A DNA stretch of 64,000 nucleotides. Source: Triangularia verruculosa. Taxonomy: Eukaryota; Ascomycota; Sordariomycetes; Sordariales; Podosporaceae. The stretch spans positions 124,001 through 188,000 of the forward strand of contig MU863924.1 of assembly GCA_033296885.1 (NCBI GenBank), read 5' to 3'. The position numbers were made by a program, and so were the translations under genes. Positions 42,963 to 54,113 of the stretch are shown piece after piece (position 1 is the stretch's first letter; every line of letters starts with the position of its first letter). The notes under the pieces were generated by a model that saw only the letters and a list, made by a program, of their open reading frames with translations, had not been told where the DNA came from and searched no databases.

Positions 42963-43480
42963 ATGATGGGTGACCTCAGTCCGCAAAAGGCTCAAACACC
43001 AGACTGGTCGGATTCGGGATCGGGGACGTCGGGCGACCATGTCGACATTCTTCATCAGCCCGTGCCCACACGGCCTCGGCTTCCCAGTCGAAAGAGCAGC
43101 GGCACCATGATCGTATCTCGGGACTCGGCCATTGGTCCGATCGAAACGAGCTTTGCACCGGATGATGTGAGGAGCATGAGTCCGCGAAGAACGAGCGAAG
43201 ACATTGAGTCACTTGGAAAGGAGGCCAGGGAGGAACTGCAAAGGTGAGCCCGGACGATGCATCAAGACAGATTCAAATCGCCGTGGTGGACATGGGCTAA
43301 CGGTGTTGCAGACACGCGAAAGCGCTCCAGGACTCTTTGATCGTGCTGTTCAACCGAATAGAGGCCGTCAAGGAAGAACACGACAAGCTTGACAACCACA
43401 ACAAATTCCTGCAAAAATACATCGGCGATCTAATGACGACGAGCAAAATCACAACATCGAGCAGCCGTGCGAAAAAATAA
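42963..43480 (+). CDS. SCOC-like short coiled-coil protein
   Basis: Exons 42963-43243 and 43312-43480 (68-bp intron) give 149 residues. The first two thirds are Ser/Pro-rich and disordered (TPDWSDSGSGTSGDH, LPSRKSSGTMIVSRDSA). The C-terminal third is a heptad-rich helix (LQDSLIVLFNRIEAVKEEHD, then NKFLQKYIGDLMTTSK) matching the short coiled-coil (SCOC/Slo1) domain: L-Q-x-x-x-hydrophobic pattern and Y-I-x-x-L-M end. SCOC proteins bind Arl GTPases at the Golgi and act in trafficking and autophagy. The role here is inferred from that family. Start: tandem ATGATG; the first is used. Confidence 0.82.
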
Positions 43481-45103
43481 TTTAGTTGCTACACTGAGTT
43501 GCGAAAGTCGATTGGACGAAGGATGGAGGATTGAGACCGTCGCGAATGTCAGCACTCGATTATTGCTGGTGACCGACCGCTGCCTCGGGCCTATCGAACC
43601 ATTGCCTCGACTCGAAATAAGCAACGACATATCCGGACAGAGGGAGATATGAAACTCCACGCTTCAGAACAAGTGATAATTCGGAAATGCTTTTTCTTTC
43701 TACAGGGACTGGAGTTTGCTCGCGCGCTTTTCTGTGCGCTTTTTGCTTTTATTTTATTTTCCAAACGATACCACGACGCGCATCTCCGGTTTGGCGGCTC
43801 ATGGGATAAGAAAAAGAAAGAGATATGACATCCCCCTGGTTTTCAACGGGCAGTCGGGGACTCCTTCAGCGCATAGAGAGATAAAAACGTCTCTAGCAAA
43901 GCGAGCGGAAGCAACAGAAAGCGCTCTGTATACTGGACTTGGGATCAAGGGGTGGTGGTTTTGGAGCATTGGGACAACTAACTACATGACACTGGCGTTT
44001 AATTTTTTTGTTTGTGTTCTTTGGCGGGATTGTTATTGTCTTATTTTCTTCCTTACTTTTTTGCTTCTTTACTTATTGGAGAAGGAAAAATCCTCCCACT
44101 TAGTTCTTTTGTCATCTTCAGAGGGGAGTAAGTGTTATGCTTGGTGGACTGTGTGGATAGGATACTACGTAGGCGTGATTGCTCTGCTGTCATAGTTTGC
44201 CCTTTCCGCTTGCAGGATGGGGAAGGCGGCGAGGGCGCGAGCAAGGCAAAGCAAGGCAAGGCATCGTTGTTGACAAATGATCATCAGGTGAACTTGTTTA
44301 TAACGGATGACTTTTCACAATTAGTGTACACGCCCGTCCCATGCCACAACACTGGGGAAAGAGCCGCCAGCTGGGTTCGAGAAAGCGGAATACGATGGTC
44401 CCTGCAGGAGAAAGGGTCACGAGCTTTTTGCCGCTGTGGAGTGGACTGTTTCGGCATTCGCTGACACCTGATGTCTTGGTGAACCATACGGGACTGACGT
44501 CATTGGGAGCTGTTACTCAGCGGCTGGGTTGGGGGGCTGAATTAAGATTTTGGAAGGGCAAAAGCGGATATACGGGAGTGGTGGGGGCCGAGGTCGGTAC
44601 CTAAAATTGAGGACGGATGATCTCCATAACACAAAACAAAAACGTGGAGTTTTTGCATCTTGATGAATCCTTCTCGGAAAATAATGATTTCTTAACATGG
44701 AATGACGACGGGAAGTGTTGAGTTGAGGCTCGGGTATGCATTCCGCTGTGGCTTGGCTTGCACGCCGAGGGTGGGATTTGGGACGGTTGTGGCGCTTGGC
44801 TTTGATGGTTGCATTCTGATCCGGACCAGGGACAATGACAATGGTCACCTCGAGGCATAGATGAGTCAGAGAAATAACGAAGCGGCATGATGGGAGGATC
44901 ATTTGGTAACATCAGGGCGCTGTTTACAGTGGCGTGGTGTTGAGTTGCAAGTATATGGGTGCCAAGGGAGGGATGACACCATGTTGCTGCCAACTCTCCC
45001 GTTGTTTGTTGGCTTTCCAGTGGGTGCGAGACGAAACTCATAAACGGTCGAGCCGACCACAAATGCTAACCACAAGCCAATCATCATAATGAGCTTGTTA
45101 ACA
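43481..45103. other. intergenic, 3' side of the SCOC-like gene
   Basis: A plus frame at 43716-44195 is Leu/Phe-rich and lacks an established start; I read it as 3' UTR or spacer. Nothing else is supported up to the tRNA. Confidence 0.45.
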
Positions 45104-45177
45104 GCCCGCGTGGCGCAATTGGTTAGCGCGTCAGACTTTTAATCTGAATGTTGCGAGTTCGAGTCTCGCCGTGGGCA
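45104..45177 (+). tRNA. tRNA-Lys (UUU)
   Basis: All four arms fold without mismatch: acceptor GCCCGCG/CGTGGGC (one G-T pair), D-stem GCGC/GCGC, anticodon stem TCAGA/TCTGA around loop CTTTTAA (anticodon UUU), and T-arm GCGAG/CTCGC with loop TTCGAGT. The discriminator is A. No intron. 74 nt. Confidence 0.97.
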
Positions 45178-46291
45178 TCTCAGTGATACTACACCATCTT
45201 CAATGCAAGTGATTGTTTGGAATCGGTTCAAATCTTTTTTGTATTGCAAGAATGGTTGCCTCAAGTCATTAGGTAGCATATCTGTAGAGTCGGCCAGCAT
45301 GTCCTGGATCGAAAGACTAGCACTGTAAAGTGGGAATAATAGCATTGAAAGATATTTAATAGTCTTTAAAAAAAAGTGAAGAAGCTTAAAAAGATAACTA
45401 ATTAGCCTTAACAAATCTAGAGAACACCTTGAAAAATACTCTAAACGTATCAAAAAATAGTAATGAGCCCTAAGAAGATAGTCGTTAGGCTTTTCTACTA
45501 TTTTCCAAGGTGTGATCCTGGCTTGCGGTACCTTATTTTGTCCACGGCGTAACCGGTTCTCTGGGGTTGCTAACCGAAGGTTTGTCCTGATAGTTTCGCG
45601 GGACAAAGTTTCTGCGGGTATCAGCAAGGATGCGAGTATATTTAAGTTGGCTTTAGGCGTAGGGCTTGACTACCTTATATGAAAAGAACAAATCATTACT
45701 TAAGTGATGAGTCTGTTTCACTTGACTTCTTGGACCTAAGGCTTGCAGGATTGGTGAATCGGAGGCTCAGTACAGCATCTTGGCCGCTGACCCACAGTCT
45801 ATCATTCGACGGGATATTGTTGGAAGTTTAGGTATCCAACATTATTTTCTGATATTCATCCATGAGGCTCGAGTTTACTGGTAGGTGATATTGCAGTTTC
45901 ATTGTGTGAAGACGAATGTAAGTGGCGTTTTCCCAGCTGCTCCATGTTTAGCCTTGAAAACGCGGTGTTATAAAACCCTAGATGCGCCTTTTCGGTTTGC
46001 AAGATAAACTCTTCTGGGGGTTTTACGCCCTCACTTAACAAAGGTTAATGGTCTGCGTTGGTCACGGAGCGAGCCACAGTGCAAAGTTTGACGCCTCGCG
46101 GTCTGCTGGTCAGAGTATTAAAGACCTCTCAGGCCAGTAAACTCGACAGAGGAGCGCAGCGTTCTAGACAATCTAGTTGTAATCTTGCCTTCTGGATATT
46201 CTTCAGTCAGGCTTGTGCTGTATTCATATTGTCATATCCGACATATGAGCCTAGGCACATAGAAACTCCGTTGAAGACAAGATAAGTAGGT
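45178..46291. other. AT-rich island beside the tRNA and spacer
   Basis: At 45330-45510 the DNA is strikingly AT-rich with many TA steps and A runs compared with its surroundings. It may be a relic of a mobile element changed by RIP-like C-to-T mutation; tRNA flanks are common insertion sites. No intact element ends or ORFs are visible. Around 45856-46041 the minus strand reads protein-like (EFILQTEKAHLGFYNTAF), perhaps a gene remnant. Confidence 0.4.
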
Positions 46292-47052
46292 ATGGAAGGT
46301 GGGGTGTCCACAGCGTTCGGGAGCGCCTGCGTCAGCGTTCGCGAGCGCCAAATAGTCTTGCTGCTGACGGCTTTCCAGAATGATTGCAGCACCATGCCCC
46401 AACGAATCGTGACGGACTGGGGCGAGATCCGGGCAATCATCACCCGGACCTCGGAGGCTGGCAGAATGCCCACCTCCCTTCATATCAGTAAGTGAGAACT
46501 TACAGAGTCTGGAGCGAGCGGCGATACTCAACCCTTTCTCGACACACAGGAATTGACGATCCACGACCACCTCGCGAATTGAGTGAAGATCAGCCTCCCG
46601 CCAATGTCTGGATAACGGTAACATACCTGGGACAAGAAGGCGAACCGGTAAGTTATGGATCCCTTCGTCCTGTATCTTTTAGTCTATCTAACACCAATGG
46701 CAATGCAAGGATACCAGTGTACAATATAGATTGCATGACGGGAACTGGCGCGGACTTTACGTCATGTTGATCACCCTCAGCCTTCCTCAATTCCTGGCAA
46801 TGACGGCAGGTGAATCTCGGATTTTGGTAAGTTGGTCTATCCTTGAGGACGACGGAGTGTTGGCTGATTCTTTATTAGCAATCTGATCCTGCAGCCCCAA
46901 CTGCTCCTAATCAACCTTCTGATCCTGTTTATCCTCATGGAAACCAGCAAGGAAGCAACCAAGGACAGTCTGCTCGTCGAAGCCAGGAGCAAGGTCCCCA
47001 AGACCACACTCCACAAGCCCAAGAAGAGAATACGGAGCAACAAAATAATTGA
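46292..47052 (+). CDS. unrecognised four-exon protein with Q/N-rich tail
   Basis: Exons 46292-46487, 46550-46647, 46710-46826 and 46879-47052, with introns of 62, 62 and 52 bp, all start with GTAA and end in AG, and keep one frame throughout; the product is 194 residues. An in-frame stop lies just upstream of the first ATG. Exon 1 gives a helical, charged segment (RERQIVLLLTAFQND, then TDWGEIRAIITRTSE) that could be a degenerate SANT/Myb-like domain, a weak suggestion. Exon 2 is hydrophilic (IDDPRPPRELSEDQPPANVW). Exon 3 has a hydrophobic helix (LYVMLITLSLPQFLAMTA), and exon 4 is rich in Gln, Asn and Pro. I do not recognise it. Confidence 0.55.
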
Positions 47053-47302
47053 CAAGCAGAGTTGACTCAGTGATGGGGTGGGAATACATGTACATTGGGG
47101 TGACACCATGGGCAGGAACCATGTGAGAGTTGCCACGGGAAGTTTGCGTTCTGGTTTGATAAGTCTCAGGGTGAAAAAAGAGAACGATCTATATAGCGAA
47201 ATCACGAGACAACGGTATTCTCACTGAGTACCATCATTGTATACGATCTTAACCATGGATGGTAATCCAACACAACCTTTCTCGCTATCTTTTTATAAGA
47301 GA

Positions 47303-48880
47303 CTAGAAAAATCTCCAAATGGAATCAGGCCCCTTCGCCTTCTTGAATCCTCCGTACCACCTGCAGAGTGGATACAAGATGGCCAGCAGCAACGCCCAGG
47401 AAAGAAAGAAGCCCCACAACTGATCAACCCCGAGAGCGGGCTGCTTGCTGAAAGGGTCACTAACCTCTCTGCCGATCAGCGCAACGATAGGGATTGATAG
47501 AGCCCCCAGCAGGAGGATATGAGTGATGTAGAAGAAGAGGGCGGATGTTCCATAGACCAATAGAACATGGAAAGCCTTGCCTGCAAACAGGGGAGGAAGT
47601 GTGGCAAAGAGTGCGATTAAAAGGTGGTTACCTGCCATGGTGAAGGCCCAAAAGGCCACATCAGGGGGGTATTTGGTGAGGTAAAAGAACGACTTGACCG
47701 AAGCAAGATACTGATTCCCACCATGTTGGTGTTCCGCCATGTCCAAACACCCCTCAGACAAGTTTCCAAAGCGGAAAAGCCTGGTGAAGACAAAAAGAAG
47801 TGTAAAGCCAAGTCCGGCAAGAGTATTCCCCAGAGCGATGGCCTTTGCACTCCATGCCCGCGCCAGGATGATCCTCCCATAGAGTAACCCCAGGACCGCG
47901 AATGACATCCAAGCAAAAGGCGGAAATCCAGACTTCACTCTCTCGTCTATGATGGGGTAGAACCAAATCTTGACCCAGTCACTCTCAGGCAGCTTGGGTG
48001 TTGGGTCAATACCGCATCTGCCTCCTGTAGGACTCAGCCATATGTTCCACCATATCATCACCACGGCCCCAACCGCCAGCATCAAATTGTGAATATGCCA
48101 TGCGATATCCGCCGCCCGAATGATTTCGACATCAGGCGCCATCTCCTCGCCCCCATTCAGCTGCGGTTGTGGGCCAGGAAGCAAAGGCTCAGACACGTCC
48201 TCTTTCTTCCTCAACGGCAGCACCTTCAGCACCGCAAGCGCCAGTAATCTTTCCGTCTTGGCCACAGCCATCCAAGTCAACCCAGACAGGAGGTAATCCG
48301 CCGCCAGACTGAACAAGACCATGTTCAAGAACCACACCTTCCCACCCGAAACCGCCAGCCCAAGCACAGTGGATATCGCCGTCAAAACCACCGCCCTAAA
48401 CAAGAAGTGCCAGGCCAACTGTCCCGTCGCCCATCTCTTATCTGGTGGACGGGAAGTACGCGATCTACCAAAATACACCACTCCCATTCCTAGCAGAAAT
48501 GTAAAACCCGGCGCGCATAGATGTGTCAGTGTTCTGATGACGTAGGCGGCCGGACGGTTCCATTCGTGGACGCGCGCGGAGTCGTTCTCTCCGTCGATGG
48601 CGGTGCCATGGGGCCAGGACCTGAGCATCAGTGAGGTGTGATCAAGCGCCATGATGGCCATTAGGAGACCTCTGAGGAGGTCAGGGGCTAATGCGCGGGC
48701 GGGTGATGGTGGAGGCGACGAGGTTGGAGCAGGTCTGCTGACGGAGCCGTAGTTGAGGGTGCTTTCTTCATCTTGGCAGGGGGGCGATAGGGTCGGGCTG
48801 GCATCTGATTCGAAGGAGGTTTCTTGGACGGCAGCGTCAGGTTGCGGTGGCAGCGTGATAGGGGACGTTGGTGGCTTCAT
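47303..48880 (-). CDS. DUF1624/HGSNAT-like multi-pass membrane protein
   Basis: Single exon, 525 residues. After about 65 disordered Pro/Ser-rich residues comes APDLLRGLLMAIMALDHTSL, the acyltransferase-like opening with R and the DH pair typical of DUF1624 (heparan-alpha-glucosaminide N-acetyltransferase catalytic-like). At least eight membrane helices follow (for example HLCAPGFTFLLGMGVVYF, AWHFLFRAVVLTAISTVLGL, VLLVYGTSALFFYITHILLL). It probably moves acyl groups across or at a membrane; substrate unknown. The C-terminus ends with a short basic-aromatic tail (CRWYGGFKKAKG). The divergent side (48881-50428) is empty. Confidence 0.85.
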   Translation of the reverse strand: MKPPTSPITLPPQPDAAVQETSFESDASPTLSPPCQDEESTLNYGSVSRPAPTSSPPPSPARALAPDLLRGLLMAIMALDHTSLMLRSWPHGTAIDGENDSARVHEWNRPAAYVIRTLTHLCAPGFTFLLGMGVVYFGRSRTSRPPDKRWATGQLAWHFLFRAVVLTAISTVLGLAVSGGKVWFLNMVLFSLAADYLLSGLTWMAVAKTERLLALAVLKVLPLRKKEDVSEPLLPGPQPQLNGGEEMAPDVEIIRAADIAWHIHNLMLAVGAVVMIWWNIWLSPTGGRCGIDPTPKLPESDWVKIWFYPIIDERVKSGFPPFAWMSFAVLGLLYGRIILARAWSAKAIALGNTLAGLGFTLLFVFTRLFRFGNLSEGCLDMAEHQHGGNQYLASVKSFFYLTKYPPDVAFWAFTMAGNHLLIALFATLPPLFAGKAFHVLLVYGTSALFFYITHILLLGALSIPIVALIGREVSDPFSKQPALGVDQLWGFFLSWALLLAILYPLCRWYGGFKKAKGPDSIWRFF

Positions 48881-50428
48881 TGTTGGTGGTTGCCGCTGGG
48901 ACGCGTGTCCACTGGGCGATTTTCTTTCTGGCGCGTATGCGCCAAAGCAAAGACGAGCAAAGCGCTGTAAAGAGGTGTGTCCTTCAGCAAGTTACGGACT
49001 GTGTATAATCGGGGATTACGGGTCTCGGAATTGTCGGAGTAAATCGCTGTCTGAGACAAGCAGTCGCAGAATCAGAGCATGCAGAGTGCCGTCATCAAAG
49101 GCACAGGTGCAGAGCACTGACCAATTGGTGCTGGTTGTGGCTTTACCCCAGATTTTAGGGCTGAGGTGGCTTTGCTTGGCATCCATCTCTCTGGGACCAA
49201 GGCAAGACCCTAACCCCTGTGTAGAGGCAGTGGGTTCCCAGAGGTGAAATCACATGCGGTCTGCGTTGACTATGACGCAGTGGTATGGGACTAAGGCCCC
49301 AAGAAAATTGCGTCGTCGGATAGGTACCTATCTCCCGGGTTTATTCCTCCTCTGGCTCAGAAAGCAGACCGCTCAGTGACTGAACATGCACGCGGAAAGC
49401 CCTGCAGTTCATCCTCTCACGAGAACGAGTCGTTCTTTGAGAGATCTAGGGGTCCTCTAGGTCAAGTTTTCTTACAAACTGATCTTTTCTTTTTCAATGG
49501 TCAGTCACGACAACTTCGCTGACAATTATTGCTTTGTGGTAATATTGATCGCATGAGAGCGTCAGCCTCTCAACAACCTTGAATCACGAGTTAATCATAA
49601 AAACACAACAATTCATTACTTTGCGTAGTATCAGGGGCAGCACCTTAGGTATATTGTACTACATAATTCTCTACAATCTAGTATAAATACAGTACTGACG
49701 TGGTTTGTTTGTCTAGCGGGTACTTTTCAAGTCTCCATACGAGGGTTGGCTTAGTATTTCGGTATCGTTTCTGAATGGTGGAAGCCCCTGCCATAACCCT
49801 TGTGATCGTAAAATGCTATTGGCCGGAAGAAGTGGGGATGGGTACACGCTAGACAAACAAACCAGGTCAGTATTGTACACAGGCTACCTGACCCAGGACT
49901 AACCCTAACCCAGTAAGAAACGGGAAATGGGCAGACATCCAATACATGGGCCCAAAACATACCATTTAAGTGGTTAGGTATTGGGTCATCTTCATGGTTC
50001 TTATGCAATTTAGGTAGCTTTGTTGACATCGTAATATAATCGTTTGTGCATTTCATCACTGTTTGTGTAAAACCTTTCCTCGGCGTGTTGATTGGTGCTC
50101 ATTGGACCCGCGACATCACGTACCTGACTGCTTGGAGGGCCCATGACCCAGCGATGCAGATATTTGACCATTGTCAGCAGATCGAAAGCCTAAAATAAAC
50201 CAGAAGTCTTTCACTGGACAACCGCAGCAAAATGCTTGGCAACTGATGCTTTTGTTGTCACAATTCTCCAGCTCTCCGCATTCTGATTGCCGTCGTCACC
50301 CAGCTCCCATTCTTTACAACCACCTTTGTCATCGACCTCACCTCATCTCTGGTATCCTCAAACGTGTTGCGGAATCACCCCTACTATCACCAGAATTAGC
50401 TTTTTACAACTCATCATCCACGGCAAAA
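48881..50428. other. divergent intergenic region
   Basis: No gene is supported. The frame of the next gene is open upstream to 50171, but begins there with TTG and looks non-coding. A TAGGTACCTA word is at 49321. Confidence 0.45.
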
Positions 50429-51439
50429 ATGGAGGACAATGACTTTCCCATGGGCGGATCTGAGATCAGCTATTCGCCACTCCAGCATAACAATACCCCT
50501 GCAACACAAACCGACCAAATGGCGGCTCCGGAGCCAGTGACTATCACTTCTGAATCCGAATTCTGGGAGTTGATGGCTAGGAGTAGTCCCTGGATGAAGC
50601 ACTTCAACCGGCAGGACTTCAATTGGTTCATCAGCGTCATCCAAGACGCGAGATATGACCGAAGCTGTCTTCTTCAGGATACCTCGACCGAAGATGATGG
50701 ACGTCTCGATAGCATCCTCCAGGGCATGCATGTCTTTCTCGAGAGACGTATCATTGCCCTCTCTCCATCCCCCGAGCTAGATGCCGGTAGCAATGCCAAC
50801 ACACCCACGCTGTCTGGTATTGGAACACGACGTCTGTCAGCCACTGTTTCACAACAAACTAGCCGAGTGCCGTCGGAGACTGGCATCGCTCTGCAGCAGC
50901 AATCCGAACCCAACCGTGCGACCTTCAGCCGAGTTGCAAGCCAGTCAACAAGCATTCGAGAGAACGAAGGTTCAGTCACATTTACCTCGTCTCGGCACAG
51001 CGAGTCCGGTACGATTTTGGTGTCGCCCTCCAAGAAGCGCAAGATGCGCCATGCCAGCGGCCAAAGCATACGCTCTGGAGACAACCCCGGTGAAGGAGCC
51101 GCGGCTTGTGAATGCGGAAGGACCACTCCCACACCACTTCAGAGGGCCACTGGCTCTTTTGCTCCACCGCCATCATCATCGTCCTTCCGAAATCGGTCGT
51201 CGTCTCGGGATCCCGCCAACGGAAACACGGAAGCCAACACTGAACATCGGGAGGAACATACAGACACGGGAATGGTGCCGCTTCCATATAGGGTCTACAT
51301 GTGCCGCGGCGAGCCGCATTTGCTCATGCCCATCTCGAAGTTCAAAGACAACAAGACCACGGGCAGCTCAGAGCCGGTGGCTGTTGCCAACACTTCGTCA
51401 TCCACCACAGTGTACATCAACTCTAACGTGAGGAAGTAG
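50429..51439 (+). CDS. Ser/Thr-rich protein with nuclear-type basic motif, unrecognised
   Basis: Single exon, 336 residues. The start is the ATG in good context (CAAAAATGGAG); an upstream in-frame ATG near 50246 would add a stretch that looks like leader. Residues 45-115 hold an ordered, aromatic-rich segment (SEFWELMARSSPWMKHF, FNWFISVIQDARYDRS). The middle is Ser/Thr/Gln-rich and disordered. PSKKRKMRH is a good nuclear localisation signal, followed by a CECGRT motif. The C-terminus reads YRVYMCRGEPHLLMPISK. The pattern suits a nuclear regulatory protein, but I know no family for it. Confidence 0.72.
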   Translation: MEDNDFPMGGSEISYSPLQHNNTPATQTDQMAAPEPVTITSESEFWELMARSSPWMKHFNRQDFNWFISVIQDARYDRSCLLQDTSTEDDGRLDSILQGMHVFLERRIIALSPSPELDAGSNANTPTLSGIGTRRLSATVSQQTSRVPSETGIALQQQSEPNRATFSRVASQSTSIRENEGSVTFTSSRHSESGTILVSPSKKRKMRHASGQSIRSGDNPGEGAAACECGRTTPTPLQRATGSFAPPPSSSSFRNRSSSRDPANGNTEANTEHREEHTDTGMVPLPYRVYMCRGEPHLLMPISKFKDNKTTGSSEPVAVANTSSSTTVYINSNVRK

Positions 51440-52199
51440 GCGGCGTGGAAGAGGTTCCCTGGGACGGAATCACAGTGGGCCACTTGGATGGGAAGCAATC
51501 TCTCTAGTCCCCAATCTGTGGTTTGTGGTGTTTGGCAACCATATTGGCCGAGATGTGTTTGGGTTTGACACGTGGGAAATGTTACCGCTGTGTCGCCATC
51601 GGCTGTCGATTCTTGATGGGTTCTAGAAGGAAGAGCTTTGTCGAGGCACGAGATATAGGCAGGCAGCATGTAGAGATATTTGTACGAGATATATAGAGAC
51701 GAGGATGTCTATATAATCATCATGACCATTCGTGAGTATGGCTTTTGACTTTGCTCTCTGCTTGATCTGTCTAACTCCACCGAGAATAACGGACGTTTAC
51801 CACAAAACAGCAGGTGTGGACGGGAACTTGGGTAGCTAGCAGGCAGGAGGTGTCAACCATCCACATTCCACTTATCCCTGCCCTTTGTCTGCAAAGCCCG
51901 ACGTTGTGCTCCAATAAATTCCCGATGGTACCACGTCAAACTGAACTGAGACCAAGATGGAGGATCGGCCGCTACCTGCCGATCTAGAACTCTCCGCCCT
52001 GTAGGCTGTCCCCCGAAGCCGTGCGATGTCGCAACCGATGGCCCCACCCATGCTGTGCCTGCATATTTTTATCCAAACACTTTTCCACCTTGAAGTTTTA
52101 CACGTCGGGATGACACGAAAGCCAAAACCCTGGCATCTTTGACCTGCCAATTCCAAACTGTCAGTTTTGCACAAATCATCTCGACCGCAAAACTGAACA
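51440..52199. other. intergenic, nothing recognised
   Basis: This is the 3' side of the Ser-rich gene and the promoter side of the transporter. Overlapping minus frames at 51850-52225 are not supported. Confidence 0.5.
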
Positions 52200-54024
52200 A
52201 TGGCATCATCCATCGGCGCCCCCACACCGCCCTGCGACGATCAACGCCAGGCCGATAACAAAGCTACGACTGGAGCCAGCAACGTCTCCTTTACCCCCTT
52301 TACCGTCGGCAATGCCGCCCTCAACGACACACCCGCCCACATCAACAACACCCAACAACCTCAATATGACGAGGCAACCTACAGACGCATCCGCCGCAAA
52401 GTCGACCTACGGCTCTGCACGATAGCCGGCATCCTCTGCTCCCTCAACCTCCTCGACTCGGGCGTTTTGTCTTCCGCCGCCGTCACCTCGATGCTCGCCG
52501 ACCTCGGCCTCGACGTCGGCAACCGCTTCTCCATCTCCATCTTCATCTTTACTATTTCCTCTATTGTCTTCCAGCTGCCATCCACCATCGCGGTCCGGTT
52601 GCTCGGGCCGAGGATATGGTTCTCCGTCATCACGCTGCTTTTCGGGTTGATTACCCTCTTGACCGGGTTCGTGAAGACGTGGCAGCAGATGATTGCGCTC
52701 AGGATATTGCTGGGTGCGGCGATGGCGGGGATTTTCCCCGGGTTGGCGTATCTGATTAGCACGTGGTATCCGAGGGAGGAGCAGCAGTTGAGGTTTGCGT
52801 TTATGCAGAGCGGGGAAGTGATCATTCTGGCGACGGGGAGTTTGGTGAATTATGGGTTGAATAGGCTGGATGGGAGGGGCGGGATGGAGGGGTGGAGGTG
52901 GATGTTTATTGTGCAGGTGTGTGTGGGTTTTGTTTACTTTGTTTCGTCTTTTCTGCCCCTGATTGCCTGGTGCTGACAGGTCGTGAAAGGGTATGTGCAC
53001 GTGTGTCATTGGAATTGTGACCTACTGGTGGTATGTCTTTGCTCTTTTATTGGTGGTTTGATTGGGCTGAAGAAAGCTGACTTGTTAGGATGGTTGACTT
53101 TCCTGAAAATTCCGACAAGAGCTTCCGCTTTCTGACACGAGACGAAGCCGACATTGTTGCCAGCAGAATTGAAAAGGATCGAGGCGATGTCATTGCTCAG
53201 AAGTTCTCCATCGTGGAAGTCCTCAAGCACGCCAAAGACCTGAAGATCTGGGCATTTGCTTGCTTGTTTTTCCTGCAGAATATCGTGTCGACCGCCCTGG
53301 CATACTTTGTACCCATCATCCTCCAGAACGGGCTTGGGTACTCGTCTGACGCGGCCATCATCCTGTCGGCACCTCCGTATTACTACGCCATTGTCCCCGT
53401 ATTGATCTCGTCTTGGTATGCAGACAGGTTTCGAATTCGGGGACCGGTAATCACTTTCAACGCTACTTGTCTCATCACCGGCTTTGCTGTGCTGGGGTTT
53501 GCAGGGAACTCGGGGGCTCGCTACTTTGGCGTCTTTTTGGCCACGGGGGCTTACGTAGCCAACTGGGCGGCCCTGACTGCTTACCAGGCCAACAATGTCG
53601 TTGGGTATGTTTATTCTATTTCAAAAACTCGAGACCTTCAAACTGACATCTTTCAGGCAATGGAAACGGGTGTTCACTGCTGCCGCCTGTACTATGTTCA
53701 ATGGAGCCGGTGGTATTGCTGGGAGCTTCATTGTCCGCAACTTTGAAGCGCCACACTATGCAACGGCAGTTTGGGTGTCGATTGGGTATGTTGAGCCGTT
53801 CTCTTCCAGCCGAGGAGTCCCAGTGTCCCGCTGACAATTACAGGTCCCACCTTCTCATGATATCGCTTGTTGGTCTTTTGACTATTCACTTCTACTCCGC
53901 CAACCGTTTGTTGAGGAGAACAGGGAAGGTTTTGGAACAAACAGTATGTACAACGACTTTGGAAACCGCCACCTGTGCTAACTAACATACTTGGTTTCAG
54001 GATGGATTTAGATTCACGTATTAA
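52200..54024 (+). CDS. MFS transporter, anion:cation symporter (Dal5-like) family
   Basis: Six exons: 52200-52916, 52990-53030, 53089-53604, 53657-53785, 53844-53943 and 54001-54024 (introns 73, 58, 52, 58 and 57 bp) give 508 residues. Choosing the acceptor at 52989 rather than 52979 restores FIVQGMCTCVIGIVTYWWMV, the family's TM6. KVDLRLCTIAGILCSLNLLD opens TM1. FPGLAYLISTWYPREEQQLR is the typical ACS loop, and QWKRVFTAAACTMFNGAGGI lies in TM10-11. The family imports organic anions such as allantoate, nicotinate, pantothenate or small carboxylates; the substrate is not determined. The C-terminal tail is short (DGFRFTY). Convergent with the SDR gene, 90 bp apart. Confidence 0.9.
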
Positions 54025-54113
54025 TCATGAAGGACGATACGGGTGAGACCTGAGATCTACCTATGATTTGGCATTTAACCCACTCTTTCAATACACCATA
54101 ATGTCTTCACTCA

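Noticed and set aside
43716..44195. 159-codon plus-strand frame rich in Leu and Phe
   Set aside because: Follows the SCOC-like gene closely and looks like T-rich 3' UTR; its hydrophobic look comes from T-rich codons.
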